Source: Acidithiobacillus ferrivorans
GTDB lineage: Bacteria; Pseudomonadota; Gammaproteobacteria; Acidithiobacillales; Acidithiobacillaceae
NCBI GenBank assembly: GCA_020723125.1
Contig: DYJM01000006.1
Span: 1-48,200 of the forward strand
Length of the DNA stretch: 48,200 nucleotides
Reading direction: 5' to 3'
Below, piece after piece: positions 7,853-16,137 of this stretch. The position numbers and the translations under genes are program-made. The notes below the pieces were generated by a model. The model was not told the DNA's origin. It saw nothing but the letters and a program-made list of their open reading frames with translations, and made no database searches. Every line of letters starts with the position of its first letter. Position 1 is the first letter of the stretch.

Positions 7853-8820
7853 CAGGGTTCGGCACCCGGATCGAGATGCACCGTATGGCGAATCACATAA
7901 GTCTTTTTATCCTGGGATTCATGATATATCCGCGACAACATCTCCCCGACAATACCCGTATTCAAAAACTGCAGCCCTCCCAGAAAAAACAGGACACCCG
8001 CAATGAGCATGGGCCGACCGGAAATCTCTGCACCTTCGGCGAATTTATCAATAAACAGATAAATCAGCATGCCGGAACCTATAAACAACGAAAACAGCCC
8101 GACAGTACCAAAAAAATGCATGGGTTTCTGACTGTAACCCAGAAAAAACTTGACGAACAACAAGTCTACCAACACCCGAAAAGTTCGGGAAATCCCGTAC
8201 TTGCTCTTGCCTGCCACACGCGCATGATGACGCACGGGCACTTCCACAATCCGATCCGTGTAAGTCAGGGTCGATAACCAGGCTGGAATAAAACGGTGCA
8301 TTTCTCCATAAAGGCGCACGCCCTTGAGCACCGAAGCCCGATAGGCTTTGAGCGTGCAGCCGTAATCATGCAAACGCACCCCCGTAAAGCGGCGAATGAG
8401 TCGATTGGCAATACGCGAAGGTATTTTGCGCAAAAACAGACCATCCTGGCGATTTTTGCGCCAACCCGCTACCACATCCAGATTTTCAGCCAGCAAGCGC
8501 TCGGCCAAAGGGAGAATATCCTGGGGATCATTTTGCAGGTCCGCATCCAGGGTCACGATGACCTCCCCCTGAGCCGCATCAATTCCCGCCTGCATGGCCG
8601 CTGTCTGGCCAAAATTTCTTTGCAGATGAATCATCTTGAAATGCTCTCCGCGTGCTGCGGCTTCCCGGTCCAGGGCCGCCGCACTGCCATCACGACTACC
8701 ATCATCGACAATGATGATTTCAGCATCTGCTCCCGCCAGCGCCGCACTCAGGGCATCACAAAGCGGGGTAACGTTGTCGATTTCGTTGTACAGCGGGATC
8801 ACGACGGAAATTCGGGGCAC
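7852..8820 (-). CDS. ArnC/DPM1-like GT2 glycosyltransferase with two C-terminal TM segments
   Basis: A 322-residue family 2 enzyme that likely transfers a sugar from a nucleotide donor to undecaprenyl phosphate. N-terminus ISVVIPLYNEIDNV, then IIVDDGSRDGS (donor site), TLDADLQNDPQDI (DxD and QNDPxD signature), and two membrane helices near residues 232-258 and 268-290. This is the ArnC/GtrB/DPM1 architecture and the length equals that typical of ArnC. Start is GTG at 8820, immediately next to the upstream stop, with GGAG about 7 nt before it. Its coupling to a deacetylase suggests a modified lipid-carried amino sugar; no ArnT-like transferase is in the window. Which sugar is used is unknown. 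Confidence 0.85.
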   Translation of the reverse strand: MPRISVVIPLYNEIDNVTPLCDALSAALAGADAEIIIVDDGSRDGSAAALDREAAARGEHFKMIHLQRNFGQTAAMQAGIDAAQGEVIVTLDADLQNDPQDILPLAERLLAENLDVVAGWRKNRQDGLFLRKIPSRIANRLIRRFTGVRLHDYGCTLKAYRASVLKGVRLYGEMHRFIPAWLSTLTYTDRIVEVPVRHHARVAGKSKYGISRTFRVLVDLLFVKFFLGYSQKPMHFFGTVGLFSLFIGSGMLIYLFIDKFAEGAEISGRPMLIAGVLFFLGGLQFLNTGIVGEMLSRIYHESQDKKTYVIRHTVHLDPGAEP

Positions 8821-9810
8821 TCAGGGTCTCCAATAGCGCAGAAAATCACTGGTGGTAGCAAAAGGATCAGGAGCTTCGAGAATTCCCGAGAGGATGGCAA
8901 CCCCACTGGCCCCGGCAGCCATTGCCGCAGGAACACGCTCTGCCGTTAGCCCACCCAGGGCAATAAGCGGTATGGCCGATGTTTCCACCAGTTCGGCAAA
9001 TGCTTTTTCGCCCAAAGGCAGTGTATCCGGATGGGAGCGGGTGGAAAACAATGGGGAAAGCAAGGCATAACGGGCTCCCGCCTGAGCTGCCTGGTGGATT
9101 TCCCCGGCATTGTGACAGGAAGCAGCAAAGGGCTCCGAAGGGTGCAAGCCGGCTTCCAGTTGTGCGTAGGTCAAGTGACGACCGGTTCGCGGCCAGTCCG
9201 GCAGGGGTTCAGCATGATTCAGCCAGACCTGCGCACCAACGGCCAGGGATTCTGCGCAAAGGGATTTCAACAAGTTCGCGCGCTCTTCATCCACAGCGCT
9301 TTTGCAACGCAGGATCACCCATTGCAGGCCGGCTCTCAGCGCTTCCCGCCAGGCATGAGCGAAGACCTGGGGCTCCACACGGGCCGGATCGGCAATCAGG
9401 CACAGTGGCGGGTGCGGCAGAGATTCTTCCAGTACGGCTGCCGTCATCCGCAGGTTGGCGGGCAGACACTCCAACGCCGGAATTTCCCAAGGGTACAACC
9501 AGCGAATCTGCTGCCCTTCCTTACCATGAGCCGCACCATCCCAGCGTCGCACCCGGTAAAAATGCAGGCGCACCGTCCGCTCGGGATAGGTGTAATCCAG
9601 GGTCCGGAATGGCTCTGCATCCTGCACCCGGATGCCAATCTCTTCCCATAACTCGCGATGCAGGGCTTCCTCAGGCGTTTCACCCGGGTCCACCTTGCCA
9701 CCGGGAAACTCCCAAAACCCCGGCCAGGGTTTGCCTTCAGGGCGCAAGGAAACAAGCAGACGACCTTTTTCGTCCTCAAGAATGCCCGTGGCTACCGGAA
9801 CGACGTTCAT
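8821..9810 (-). CDS. Nudix hydrolase fused to ThiE-like domain
   Basis: A 329-residue two-domain protein. Residues 1-130 form a MutT-type Nudix domain: GFWEFPGGKVDPGETPEEAL followed by REL-WEEIG, the full Nudix box (GX5EX7REUXEEXGU), likely cleaning 8-oxo-dGTP. Residues about 135-325 resemble thiamine phosphate synthase/TenI: GARYALLSPLFSTRSHP and PLIALGGLTAERVPAAMAAG, the phosphate-binding end of a TIM barrel. The same fusion next to argJ and secA is known in gammaproteobacteria, where it is usually called MutT. The role of the ThiE-like half is not established. ATG at 9810 shares a base with the argJ stop. Confidence 0.9.
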   Translation of the reverse strand: MNVVPVATGILEDEKGRLLVSLRPEGKPWPGFWEFPGGKVDPGETPEEALHRELWEEIGIRVQDAEPFRTLDYTYPERTVRLHFYRVRRWDGAAHGKEGQQIRWLYPWEIPALECLPANLRMTAAVLEESLPHPPLCLIADPARVEPQVFAHAWREALRAGLQWVILRCKSAVDEERANLLKSLCAESLAVGAQVWLNHAEPLPDWPRTGRHLTYAQLEAGLHPSEPFAASCHNAGEIHQAAQAGARYALLSPLFSTRSHPDTLPLGEKAFAELVETSAIPLIALGGLTAERVPAAMAAGASGVAILSGILEAPDPFATTSDFLRYWRP

Positions 9811-11036
9811 CAGCTGCGATAATCGGCGTTAATACGCACGTAGTCATAGGATAAATCACAGGTCCAGATCGTCGCGCTCGCCTGCCCGCGACCCAAATCC
9901 ACCCGCACCGGGATTTCTGCCTCGGCCATCACCGCCTGCCCGGCAGCCTCGCTGTAATCAGGATCGCGGGCCCCATCCCGGACGATTTGCGTGTTCCCCA
10001 GACTGACCTGAACCTTATCCACTTCCAGATCATCCACCCCCGCTGAACCAATGGCGGCCAGCAAGCGCCCCCAGTTGGGGTCTGAAGCAAAAAAGGCCGT
10101 CTTGATCAGAGGACTGTGCGCCATGCGATAAGCCACCTGCAGACATTCCTCCTCATTGCGTCCCCCCGCAATGTGGATAGGAATAAATTTGCTGGCACCC
10201 TCGCCATCCCGAACAATGGCCTGGGCCAAAAATTGGGCCACCTCGGTGATCGCTGCACAGAGCGGCGCATAGCGCGGATCTTCGGCACTGCTGATGGGCG
10301 CAACGGCAATTTTGCCCGTCGCCATCAACATACAGGCGTCATTGGTAGAAGTGTCTCCATCTACCGTAATCCGATTGAACGATTGCGCCATGGCGTCCTG
10401 CAGACACTGCTGCAAGGCTTCTCCCTGCAGGGGGGCATCGGTAGCCAGATAGGCCAGCATGGTCGCCATATCTGGACGAATCATGCCAGAACCCTTGGCC
10501 ATGCCCGTTACCGTTACCCGCTCACCATCCAGTTCAATCTGCCGCGAGCAGGCCTTGGGGATAGTATCGGTGGTCATGATGGCCGCAGCAGCAATTTCCC
10601 AATGATTTTCATCGAGATGTATTTTCAAGGCGGGAAGCGCAGCAGAGATTTTTCCGGCCAGATCCACCGGCTCGCCGATCACCCCGGTGGAAAAGGGCAG
10701 CACCGACTGGCAAGGACAATCCAAAGCGACAGCAACAACCCGGCAGGAATCTTCTGCCGCCTGCAAGCCTGCAGCCCCCGTACCCGCATTGGCATTACCC
10801 GTGTTGATGACCAGCGCCCGGATGGGGGTTCCCGAGGACAAATGCCGCTGGGCCACCAATACCGGCGCCGCCGAGAAGCGGTTCCGCGTAAACACTCCCG
10901 CTACCTGAGTGCCTTCATCCACAACAATCAGGGTGAGGTCACGGCGTCCGGCATAGCGGATGCCCGCTTCGGTGACCGCCAGCCGCAAACCGGCGACAGG
11001 CAGCAAATCGTGGGGAGGAAGAAGGCCAACAGCCAT
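9810..11036 (-). CDS. argJ: Bifunctional ornithine acetyltransferase/N-acetylglutamate synthase
   Basis: ArgJ moves the acetyl group from N-acetylornithine to glutamate in the cyclic arginine pathway; bifunctional forms also use acetyl-CoA. The 408-residue protein has the autoprocessing site KGSGMIRPDMATML, cut between Ala191 and Thr192 so that Thr192 becomes the nucleophile. TGNANAGTGAAG near residue 80 forms the oxyanion region. The C-terminus ends in YVRINADYRS, a conserved ending. ATG at 11036 lies 9 nt downstream of secA's stop. Mono- versus bifunctional cannot be settled from sequence; the cyclic route is inferred. Confidence 0.96.
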   Translation of the reverse strand: MAVGLLPPHDLLPVAGLRLAVTEAGIRYAGRRDLTLIVVDEGTQVAGVFTRNRFSAAPVLVAQRHLSSGTPIRALVINTGNANAGTGAAGLQAAEDSCRVVAVALDCPCQSVLPFSTGVIGEPVDLAGKISAALPALKIHLDENHWEIAAAAIMTTDTIPKACSRQIELDGERVTVTGMAKGSGMIRPDMATMLAYLATDAPLQGEALQQCLQDAMAQSFNRITVDGDTSTNDACMLMATGKIAVAPISSAEDPRYAPLCAAITEVAQFLAQAIVRDGEGASKFIPIHIAGGRNEEECLQVAYRMAHSPLIKTAFFASDPNWGRLLAAIGSAGVDDLEVDKVQVSLGNTQIVRDGARDPDYSEAAGQAVMAEAEIPVRVDLGRGQASATIWTCDLSYDYVRINADYRS

Positions 11037-11045
11037 AGCAGCTCC

Positions 11046-13802
11046 TTATTGTAAGCGTCCGTGACAATGCTTGTATTTTTTGCCGGAGCCACAGGGGCAG
11101 GGCTGATTCCGGCCAATTTTGTCATCGCCAATCAGGGGGGATTGCGCAGGAGAACGGGTGGACGAATTTGCCAGATGTTCTCCGAGGACCCCCCCGGCTA
11201 ATGCGCTCAGACCCGGATTTTCAGCCAGCGGCTCACCCGCAAAATCAGGGTGAGAAAACTGTATGTGCTGCGGCGCGGCAGCGCGCGCCAGGGCGTCCCA
11301 ATCCATGGTTTCCGCCGCCGGACTGACATGCAGACGCGACAAGGTACTGATGACCTCTTCGCGCATGCGCGCCAACATGCTGTTGAACATCGCCAAGGAC
11401 TCTTTTTTATATTCCTGCTTGGGATTTTTTTGCGCATAACCGCGCAAATGAATCCCTTCACGCAAATGATCCATACTGGCCAAATGATCTTTCCACTGGC
11501 TGTCCAGCACCTGCAGCATGACGGATTTTTCAAAATGACGTGCCATTTCGCTGCCCATCAAGGCTTCTTTCTCCGCATAAGACGTCAGCACCATCTCCAT
11601 GATCCTGCTGCGCAGACCTTCGTAATTCAGGCGTTTGTCCTGTTCCAGCCACTGCTCAACGGGGGCTTCCAGCCCAAAAACCCGCTGCAGGGCCGACTCC
11701 AGACCCGGAAGATCCCACTCTTCTTCCATGACTCCGGCAGGGCTGTAATCTGCCAGTACTGCATCCAGTACATCTTCACGCAACAACTGGATTTCCTCGC
11801 TGACATCATCCGCCTCCATAAAGGCGTTGCGCTGCTGATAAATGATTTTGCGCTGCTCGTTGGCCACATCATCATATTCCAGCAGTTGCTTGCGAATATC
11901 GAAATTGCGACTTTCGACCTTGCGCTGTGCATTTTCAATGGATTTAGTGACCCAGGGATGTTCGATGGCCTCGCCCTCTTTCATCCCCAGTTTCTGCATC
12001 AGTCCACCCAAACGGTCACTACCGAAAATCCGCATCAGCGGATCTTCCAGACACAGATAAAAACGGGTAGTACCCGGATCGCCCTGCCGGCCGGAACGAC
12101 CCCGCAACTGATTATCCACACGCCGGGATTCATGACGTTCGGTACCAATAACGTGCAGACCACCCGCTTCGACTGCCCGGTCATGCAGGCTTTGCCATCC
12201 ATTTTTCAGGGCTTCGGCACGCTCGCTTTTACGTTCTTCATCCATATCCGGATCTGCCAGCACCATATCTATCTGATGACCAACATTCCCACCCAACACA
12301 ATATCCGTGCCCCGACCGGCCATGTTGGTGGCAATGGTCACCGCTCCGGGCGTACCCGCCTGGGCGATAATTTCTGCCTCCCTTTGGTGTTGCTTGGCGT
12401 TCAACACTTCATGGGGAATTTTTGCCTGCTTGAGCAGATGCGAGAGAAACTCGTTGTGCTCAATGGAGGTTGTACCCACCAATACCGGTTGTCCACGCTG
12501 ATGACAATCACGAATATCCTCAACAATGGCCGTCCATTTTTCCTGCGCCGTGCGATAAATAAGATCCGCCATATCCAGACGCCGAACGGGCTTGTGGGTC
12601 GGGATAACCACCACTTCCAGATTGTAAATCTGATTCAGTTCAAACGCTTCGGTATCTGCCGTACCAGTCATTCCGGAAAGCTTGTCGTACATTCGGAAAT
12701 AATTCTGGAAGGTAATGGAAGCCAGCGTCTGATTTTCATTCTGGACCTCGACCCCTTCCTTGGCCTCCACCGCCTGATGCAATCCGTCGGACCAGCGCCG
12801 CCCGGTCATCATCCGGCCGGTAAATTCATCCACAATGCAAACTTCACCATCACGGACAATGTAGTCGGTTTCGCGATGATAAATGACATGCGCCCGTAGC
12901 GCCTGATTCAGATGATGCACCAGGGTGACATTAGCCAGATCGTAAAGATTACCTTCAGTCAGCAGGCCATGTTCAGCCATGAGCCTTTCAGCCTTTTCGA
13001 TCCCTTCCTCGGTGAGCATCACCTGCTTGGCTTTTTCGTCAACCGTGTAATCTTCCTCGACGACAAATTGCCCTACCAGCTTGTCTACCCGGAAATACAA
13101 ATCCGTATTTTCTTCGGTAGGGCCACTGATGATCAGGGGAGTCCGCGCTTCATCAATGAGGATGGAGTCCACTTCGTCAATAATCGCATAATGCAACCCA
13201 CGCTGGACCCGGTCAGCAGGCGAGAATACCATATTGTCGCGCAAATAATCGAAGCCGAATTCGTTATTGGTACCATAGGTAATATCGGCTGCATAAGCCG
13301 CACGCCGGTCTTCCGTAGCCAGATCGGAAATGATGGTACCCACACTAAGACCCAGAAAATTATGTATTTTGGCAACCCACTGGGCATCACGGCTGGCCAG
13401 ATAATCATTGACGGTAATTACGTGCACGCCCTTGCCCGACAAGGCATTCAGGTAGGCGGGCAGCGTAGCGACCAGTGTCTTGCCTTCGCCGGTCCGCATT
13501 TCTGCGATTTTGCCTTCATGCAGCATATATCCGCCAATCAGCTGCACGTCATAGTGGCGCATGCCTATCACCCGCCGGGTAGCTTCGCGAACCACGGCAA
13601 AAGCTTCGGGCAGCACGGCATCCAGGCTTTCACCCCGGGCGATACGCTCTTTGAAAATAGCTGTCTGCCCGGCCAGACTGGTATCGTCCATGGCCTGGTA
13701 TTGCTCTTCCAGCGCATTGATCCTGGCCACTACAGCACGGGCTTTCTTGATTAGACGCTCATTGCGACTACCAACCACATGACGGATGATGGTTCCAAAC
13801 AT
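11046..13802 (-). CDS. secA: Preprotein translocase ATPase SecA
   Basis: The motor of Sec-dependent export; it binds SecYEG and drives preproteins across the inner membrane. 918 residues, the normal length. Visible parts: Walker A RTGEGKT (about 103-109), DEAD-type box [16 protein letters not shown], the preprotein cross-linking region, motif VI-like [11 protein letters not shown], and a C-terminal zinc-binding SEC-C tail [14 protein letters not shown] preceded by a variable linker; this tail contacts SecB and the ribosome. It is the first gene of the minus-strand run. Its start is separated from the divergent dciA start by only 50 bp. No secM-like arrest ORF is seen upstream. Confidence 0.98.
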   Translation of the reverse strand: MFGTIIRHVVGSRNERLIKKARAVVARINALEEQYQAMDDTSLAGQTAIFKERIARGESLDAVLPEAFAVVREATRRVIGMRHYDVQLIGGYMLHEGKIAEMRTGEGKTLVATLPAYLNALSGKGVHVITVNDYLASRDAQWVAKIHNFLGLSVGTIISDLATEDRRAAYAADITYGTNNEFGFDYLRDNMVFSPADRVQRGLHYAIIDEVDSILIDEARTPLIISGPTEENTDLYFRVDKLVGQFVVEEDYTVDEKAKQVMLTEEGIEKAERLMAEHGLLTEGNLYDLANVTLVHHLNQALRAHVIYHRETDYIVRDGEVCIVDEFTGRMMTGRRWSDGLHQAVEAKEGVEVQNENQTLASITFQNYFRMYDKLSGMTGTADTEAFELNQIYNLEVVVIPTHKPVRRLDMADLIYRTAQEKWTAIVEDIRDCHQRGQPVLVGTTSIEHNEFLSHLLKQAKIPHEVLNAKQHQREAEIIAQAGTPGAVTIATNMAGRGTDIVLGGNVGHQIDMVLADPDMDEERKSERAEALKNGWQSLHDRAVEAGGLHVIGTERHESRRVDNQLRGRSGRQGDPGTTRFYLCLEDPLMRIFGSDRLGGLMQKLGMKEGEAIEHPWVTKSIENAQRKVESRNFDIRKQLLEYDDVANEQRKIIYQQRNAFMEADDVSEEIQLLREDVLDAVLADYSPAGVMEEEWDLPGLESALQRVFGLEAPVEQWLEQDKRLNYEGLRSRIMEMVLTSYAEKEALMGSEMARHFEKSVMLQVLDSQWKDHLASMDHLREGIHLRGYAQKNPKQEYKKESLAMFNSMLARMREEVISTLSRLHVSPAAETMDWDALARAAAPQHIQFSHPDFAGEPLAENPGLSALAGGVLGEHLANSSTRSPAQSPLIGDDKIGRNQPCPCGSGKKYKHCHGRLQ

Positions 13803-13852
13803 GAATAGACAAACCTAGGTAAAAAATATTTTGCAGGTTAGCATGAAAGCCC
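13803..13852. promoter_or_regulatory. Divergent secA/dciA intergenic spacer with inverted repeat
   Basis: Only 50 bp separate the two start codons. It contains AACCT (13812-13816) and AGGTT (13835-13839) as inverted arms around an A/T-rich core, with the palindrome ACCTAGGT at 13813-13820. I could not define convincing -35 and -10 boxes for either direction, so secA's promoter may lie inside dciA. Confidence 0.35.
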
Positions 13853-14368
13853 ATGAATGATAAACGACAGCGACCACAACGCCCATTTACACTACGCCAC
13901 TCAGGACATGTCGGCAGCATCGTTCAGCATGCCCGACTGCTGCGGGAACGTCAGCCTGCCTGGAATGCCCTGCTCGATCTGGAAATTCAGGACCACACCT
14001 GGCTGGTGGCCTGGTCGGATAACACTTTACAGGTGCTTTGCCAAAGTCCGGTCTGGCACGCCTGGTTACGGCGCAATGAAAAAAAAGTGATCAAGCGTTG
14101 GAATAAGGCATTTCCCGAAGATCCGGTGCAACACATTCAGTCCAGCATCAGGCCCTGGCAGGCCCGGCTCCCGGTGCAGGACAGACCAGCGAAAAAAACG
14201 CCAAGCTACGCGGAAGCGGCTGCCCCGACCCTCAGAGAATGGGGCAGGCAAATGCCGCCCGCCATTGCCAAAGCCATGCTGCGCCTGGCAGAGACCCTGG
14301 AAAAAGCTCAGGCGGGAGAAGCCACCAGGGTTTCTGCAAAGGAAAAGGGCGCAGAGTTTTCGGAATAA
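13853..14368 (+). CDS. DUF721/DciA-family protein
   Basis: A 171-residue protein of the DUF721 family, whose studied members (DciA) load the replicative helicase DnaB in bacteria lacking DnaC. The core ([18 protein letters not shown], then [20 protein letters not shown]) has the KH-like fold pattern with the conserved Leu/Trp-rich strand. The C-terminal tail after residue 115 is Ala/Glu/Lys-rich and probably disordered. Position between secA and lpxC is the usual place of this gene in gammaproteobacteria. Its last 61 bases overlap the convergent end of lpxC. The family assignment is good; the helicase-loader function is by analogy. Confidence 0.8.
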   Translation: MNDKRQRPQRPFTLRHSGHVGSIVQHARLLRERQPAWNALLDLEIQDHTWLVAWSDNTLQVLCQSPVWHAWLRRNEKKVIKRWNKAFPEDPVQHIQSSIRPWQARLPVQDRPAKKTPSYAEAAAPTLREWGRQMPPAIAKAMLRLAETLEKAQAGEATRVSAKEKGAEFSE

Positions 14369-15222
14369 TCCGCAAATTCCCAGGCATCCTGACGCTGCAA
14401 CAAGGCCCGCAACAGGCTGTTATTGAGGGCATGACCCGCCTTGTGCCCGGAAAAATGTCCCACCAGAGGATGTCCCAGCAGATACAAATCACCAATGGAA
14501 TCAAGAACCTTATGACGGACAAATTCATTGGTGTAACGCAGACCCTCTTCATTGAGGATGCGATAATCATCGACCACAATGGCGTTATCCAGATTACCAC
14601 CCAAAGCCAGGCCCATTTTGCGGAGGGTTTCCACTTCCCGCATGAAACCAAAAGTCCGGGCCCGCGCCACTTCTTTCAGGTAAGAGGTGCGTGAAAAATC
14701 CACTGTCACGTCCTGGCCACCGTTCTTGACAACCGGATGGTCAAAATCAATGGTGAAACTCACCTTGAATCCATCAAAAGGTTCCAGACGCACCCAACGA
14801 TCACCGTCTTCGGCAAGCAGTGGCTTGGTGATACGGATGAAACGCTTGGGTGCATTCTGCTCTTCAATGCCCGCGCATTGAATCAAAAAAACAAAAGGTG
14901 CAGCGCTACCATCCATAATCGGCACTTCCGGACCATCCAGGTCTATATAGGCATTATCAATACCCAAGCCCGCCAGAGCCGACATCAGATGTTCAATGGT
15001 GCCCACACGAATCTGGCCGTCGCCAATATTGGTGGAAAGACGGGTATCCACCACATGGAGAGGATCAGCCTTGATCCAGGCGCCCCCTTCGATGTCACTC
15101 CGGTGAAAAACAATGCCGGTGTTAATCGGGGCAGGACGAAGGCCCAGATAAACCTTGCGGCCGCTGTGCAGGCCGATTCCGGTGCCCCAAATCATATTTT
15201 TAAGTGTGCGCTGACGGATCAT
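14308..15222 (-). CDS. lpxC: UDP-3-O-acyl-N-acetylglucosamine deacetylase
   Basis: LpxC carries out the committed step of lipid A synthesis, a Zn-dependent deacetylation in the cytoplasm. 304 residues, full length. Motifs: [10 protein letters not shown] (zinc ligand His78 with catalytic Glu77), [14 protein letters not shown] (His and Asp zinc ligands near 237-241) and [13 protein letters not shown] (catalytic His near 264). ATG at 15222 has AGGAATT upstream. In many bacteria lpxC follows ftsZ; here it sits beside dciA/secA, convergent with dciA and overlapping its end by 61 bp. LpxC is normally controlled by FtsH proteolysis through its C-terminal tail; the tail here ends ETLVASPA, hydrophobic as in FtsH substrates. 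Confidence 0.97.
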   Translation of the reverse strand: MIRQRTLKNMIWGTGIGLHSGRKVYLGLRPAPINTGIVFHRSDIEGGAWIKADPLHVVDTRLSTNIGDGQIRVGTIEHLMSALAGLGIDNAYIDLDGPEVPIMDGSAAPFVFLIQCAGIEEQNAPKRFIRITKPLLAEDGDRWVRLEPFDGFKVSFTIDFDHPVVKNGGQDVTVDFSRTSYLKEVARARTFGFMREVETLRKMGLALGGNLDNAIVVDDYRILNEEGLRYTNEFVRHKVLDSIGDLYLLGHPLVGHFSGHKAGHALNNSLLRALLQRQDAWEFADYSENSAPFSFAETLVASPA

Positions 15223-15265
15223 GATTTTAATTCCTATGCGATCCTCAGGACCGCCCTCCCATACA

Positions 15266-15305
15266 GTTGTGGTTTAGGTTACAACCTTTGTTGTCTCTAT
15301 ACAAC
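15266..15305. repeat. Four alternating GTTGT/ACAAC elements upstream of lpxC
   Basis: GTTGT at 15266-15270 and 15290-15294 alternate with its complement ACAAC at 15281-15285 and 15301-15305. The middle pair forms a compact inverted repeat with a 4-nt gap. They lie 44-83 bp upstream of the lpxC start in the gap shared with divergent sspA. They could be an operator array; I see no known regulator's consensus. Confidence 0.4.
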
Positions 15306-15436
15306 CAACCGACTGGTCAGGCAGTTTACAGCGACCCTCAGTCCTCGACAAGACCTATTGACACTCATTAACAAATGACACTTTCCCATCAGACACTCTA
15401 TCCTTATGGAAATACCCCAACAATGCGGTACTCATG

Positions 15437-15475
15437 TATAATCAGCGAGCCGATGAAATCCCCTAGGGGTTTCAT
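15437..15475 (+). promoter_or_regulatory. Putative sspA -10 box and leader palindrome
   Basis: A perfect TATAAT lies at 15437-15442, 74 bp upstream of the sspA start, but I find no good -35 at 16-18 bp. Eleven bases further, 15453-15475 forms a 23-nt near-palindrome centred on CCCTAGGGG with ATGAAA/TTTCAT outer arms and one T-G pair. It would sit at the very start of the transcript as a stable hairpin, or act as a dimer-binding operator. Confidence 0.5.
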
Positions 15476-15515
15476 GCTGAAGATATACTCTACTTGCGAT
15501 CAAGGAAGTTCAAAT

Positions 15516-16136
15516 ATGGCCACGCCCAGCAGCAAAAAAACTCTGATGACACTGTATTCCAGCGACGATTGCGTGTTTGCCCACCGCGTGCGTTTTGTTC
15601 TGGAAGAAAAGGCAATGGAATACCAGATCATTGAAGTTGACCTCGCCCACAAGCCTGAAGAACTCGCTGAACTCAATTCTTATAATCAGGTTCCCACCCT
15701 CCTGGACCGGGACCTCGCCATCCATGAATCGGTGTTGATTATGGAGTATCTGGACGAGCGTTTTCCTCACCCTCCCCTTATTCCTGTTGATCCCATTTCC
15801 CGGGCAAAAGTTCGTCTGGGGCTGCTGCGCTTTGACCAGGACTGGTTCGCGCCGCTTTTCCAGCCCGGCTTCAGTCCGGAACAAATCAAGACCGCCAAAG
15901 AACAAATCCGCAGTACCATGGCGGGACTCAGCACCATTTTTACGCAACAGCGTTTTCTTTTTGGCGATGATCTGTCCATTCTTGATTGTGCCATTGCCCC
16001 CCTGCTCTGGCGCCTTCCCATACTCGACATCAGCCTGCCAGCAGCGGCCAAGGCTACCCAGGAATATATGGACCGCCTGTTTCAAATGGAAAGTTTCAAA
16101 CGCAGCCTGACCCCTACCGAGAAGGCCATGCGCTGA
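15516..16136 (+). CDS. sspA: Stringent starvation protein A (GST-like)
   Basis: A 206-residue glutathione S-transferase-fold protein that binds RNA polymerase and aids acid and stationary-phase survival in E. coli. The thioredoxin-like N-terminal domain begins LMTLYSSDDCVFAHRVRFVL, with the region NSYNQVPTLLDRDLAIHES (the cis-Pro of VPT and the ES pair typical of the fold), followed by an all-helical C-terminal domain. ATG at 15516 has AAGGAAG about 8 nt upstream; a longer frame back to 15375 lacks this. It heads a tight cluster with an acyl-CoA synthetase (1 bp gap) and cca. Unlike in E. coli, sspB is not next to it but about 28 kb away. Confidence 0.88.
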   Translation: MATPSSKKTLMTLYSSDDCVFAHRVRFVLEEKAMEYQIIEVDLAHKPEELAELNSYNQVPTLLDRDLAIHESVLIMEYLDERFPHPPLIPVDPISRAKVRLGLLRFDQDWFAPLFQPGFSPEQIKTAKEQIRSTMAGLSTIFTQQRFLFGDDLSILDCAIAPLLWRLPILDISLPAAAKATQEYMDRLFQMESFKRSLTPTEKAMR

Positions 16137-16137
16137 A

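Noticed and set aside
11250..13754. Two long plus-strand ORFs (549 and 280 codons) opposite secA
   Set aside because: They mirror secA codon bias on the opposite strand; products have no recognisable domain and secA is fully supported. Same reasoning for long frames opposite ftsA (35180-36340), the diiron gene (37819-39054) and fbp (45583-46599).
15358..15363. TTGACA upstream of sspA as a -35 box
   Set aside because: No matching -10 at 15-19 bp; the perfect TATAAT lies far downstream at 15437.
15375..15515. 47-residue N-terminal extension of SspA
   Set aside because: It spans the likely promoter and palindrome; ATG 15516 has the ribosome site and the family start.
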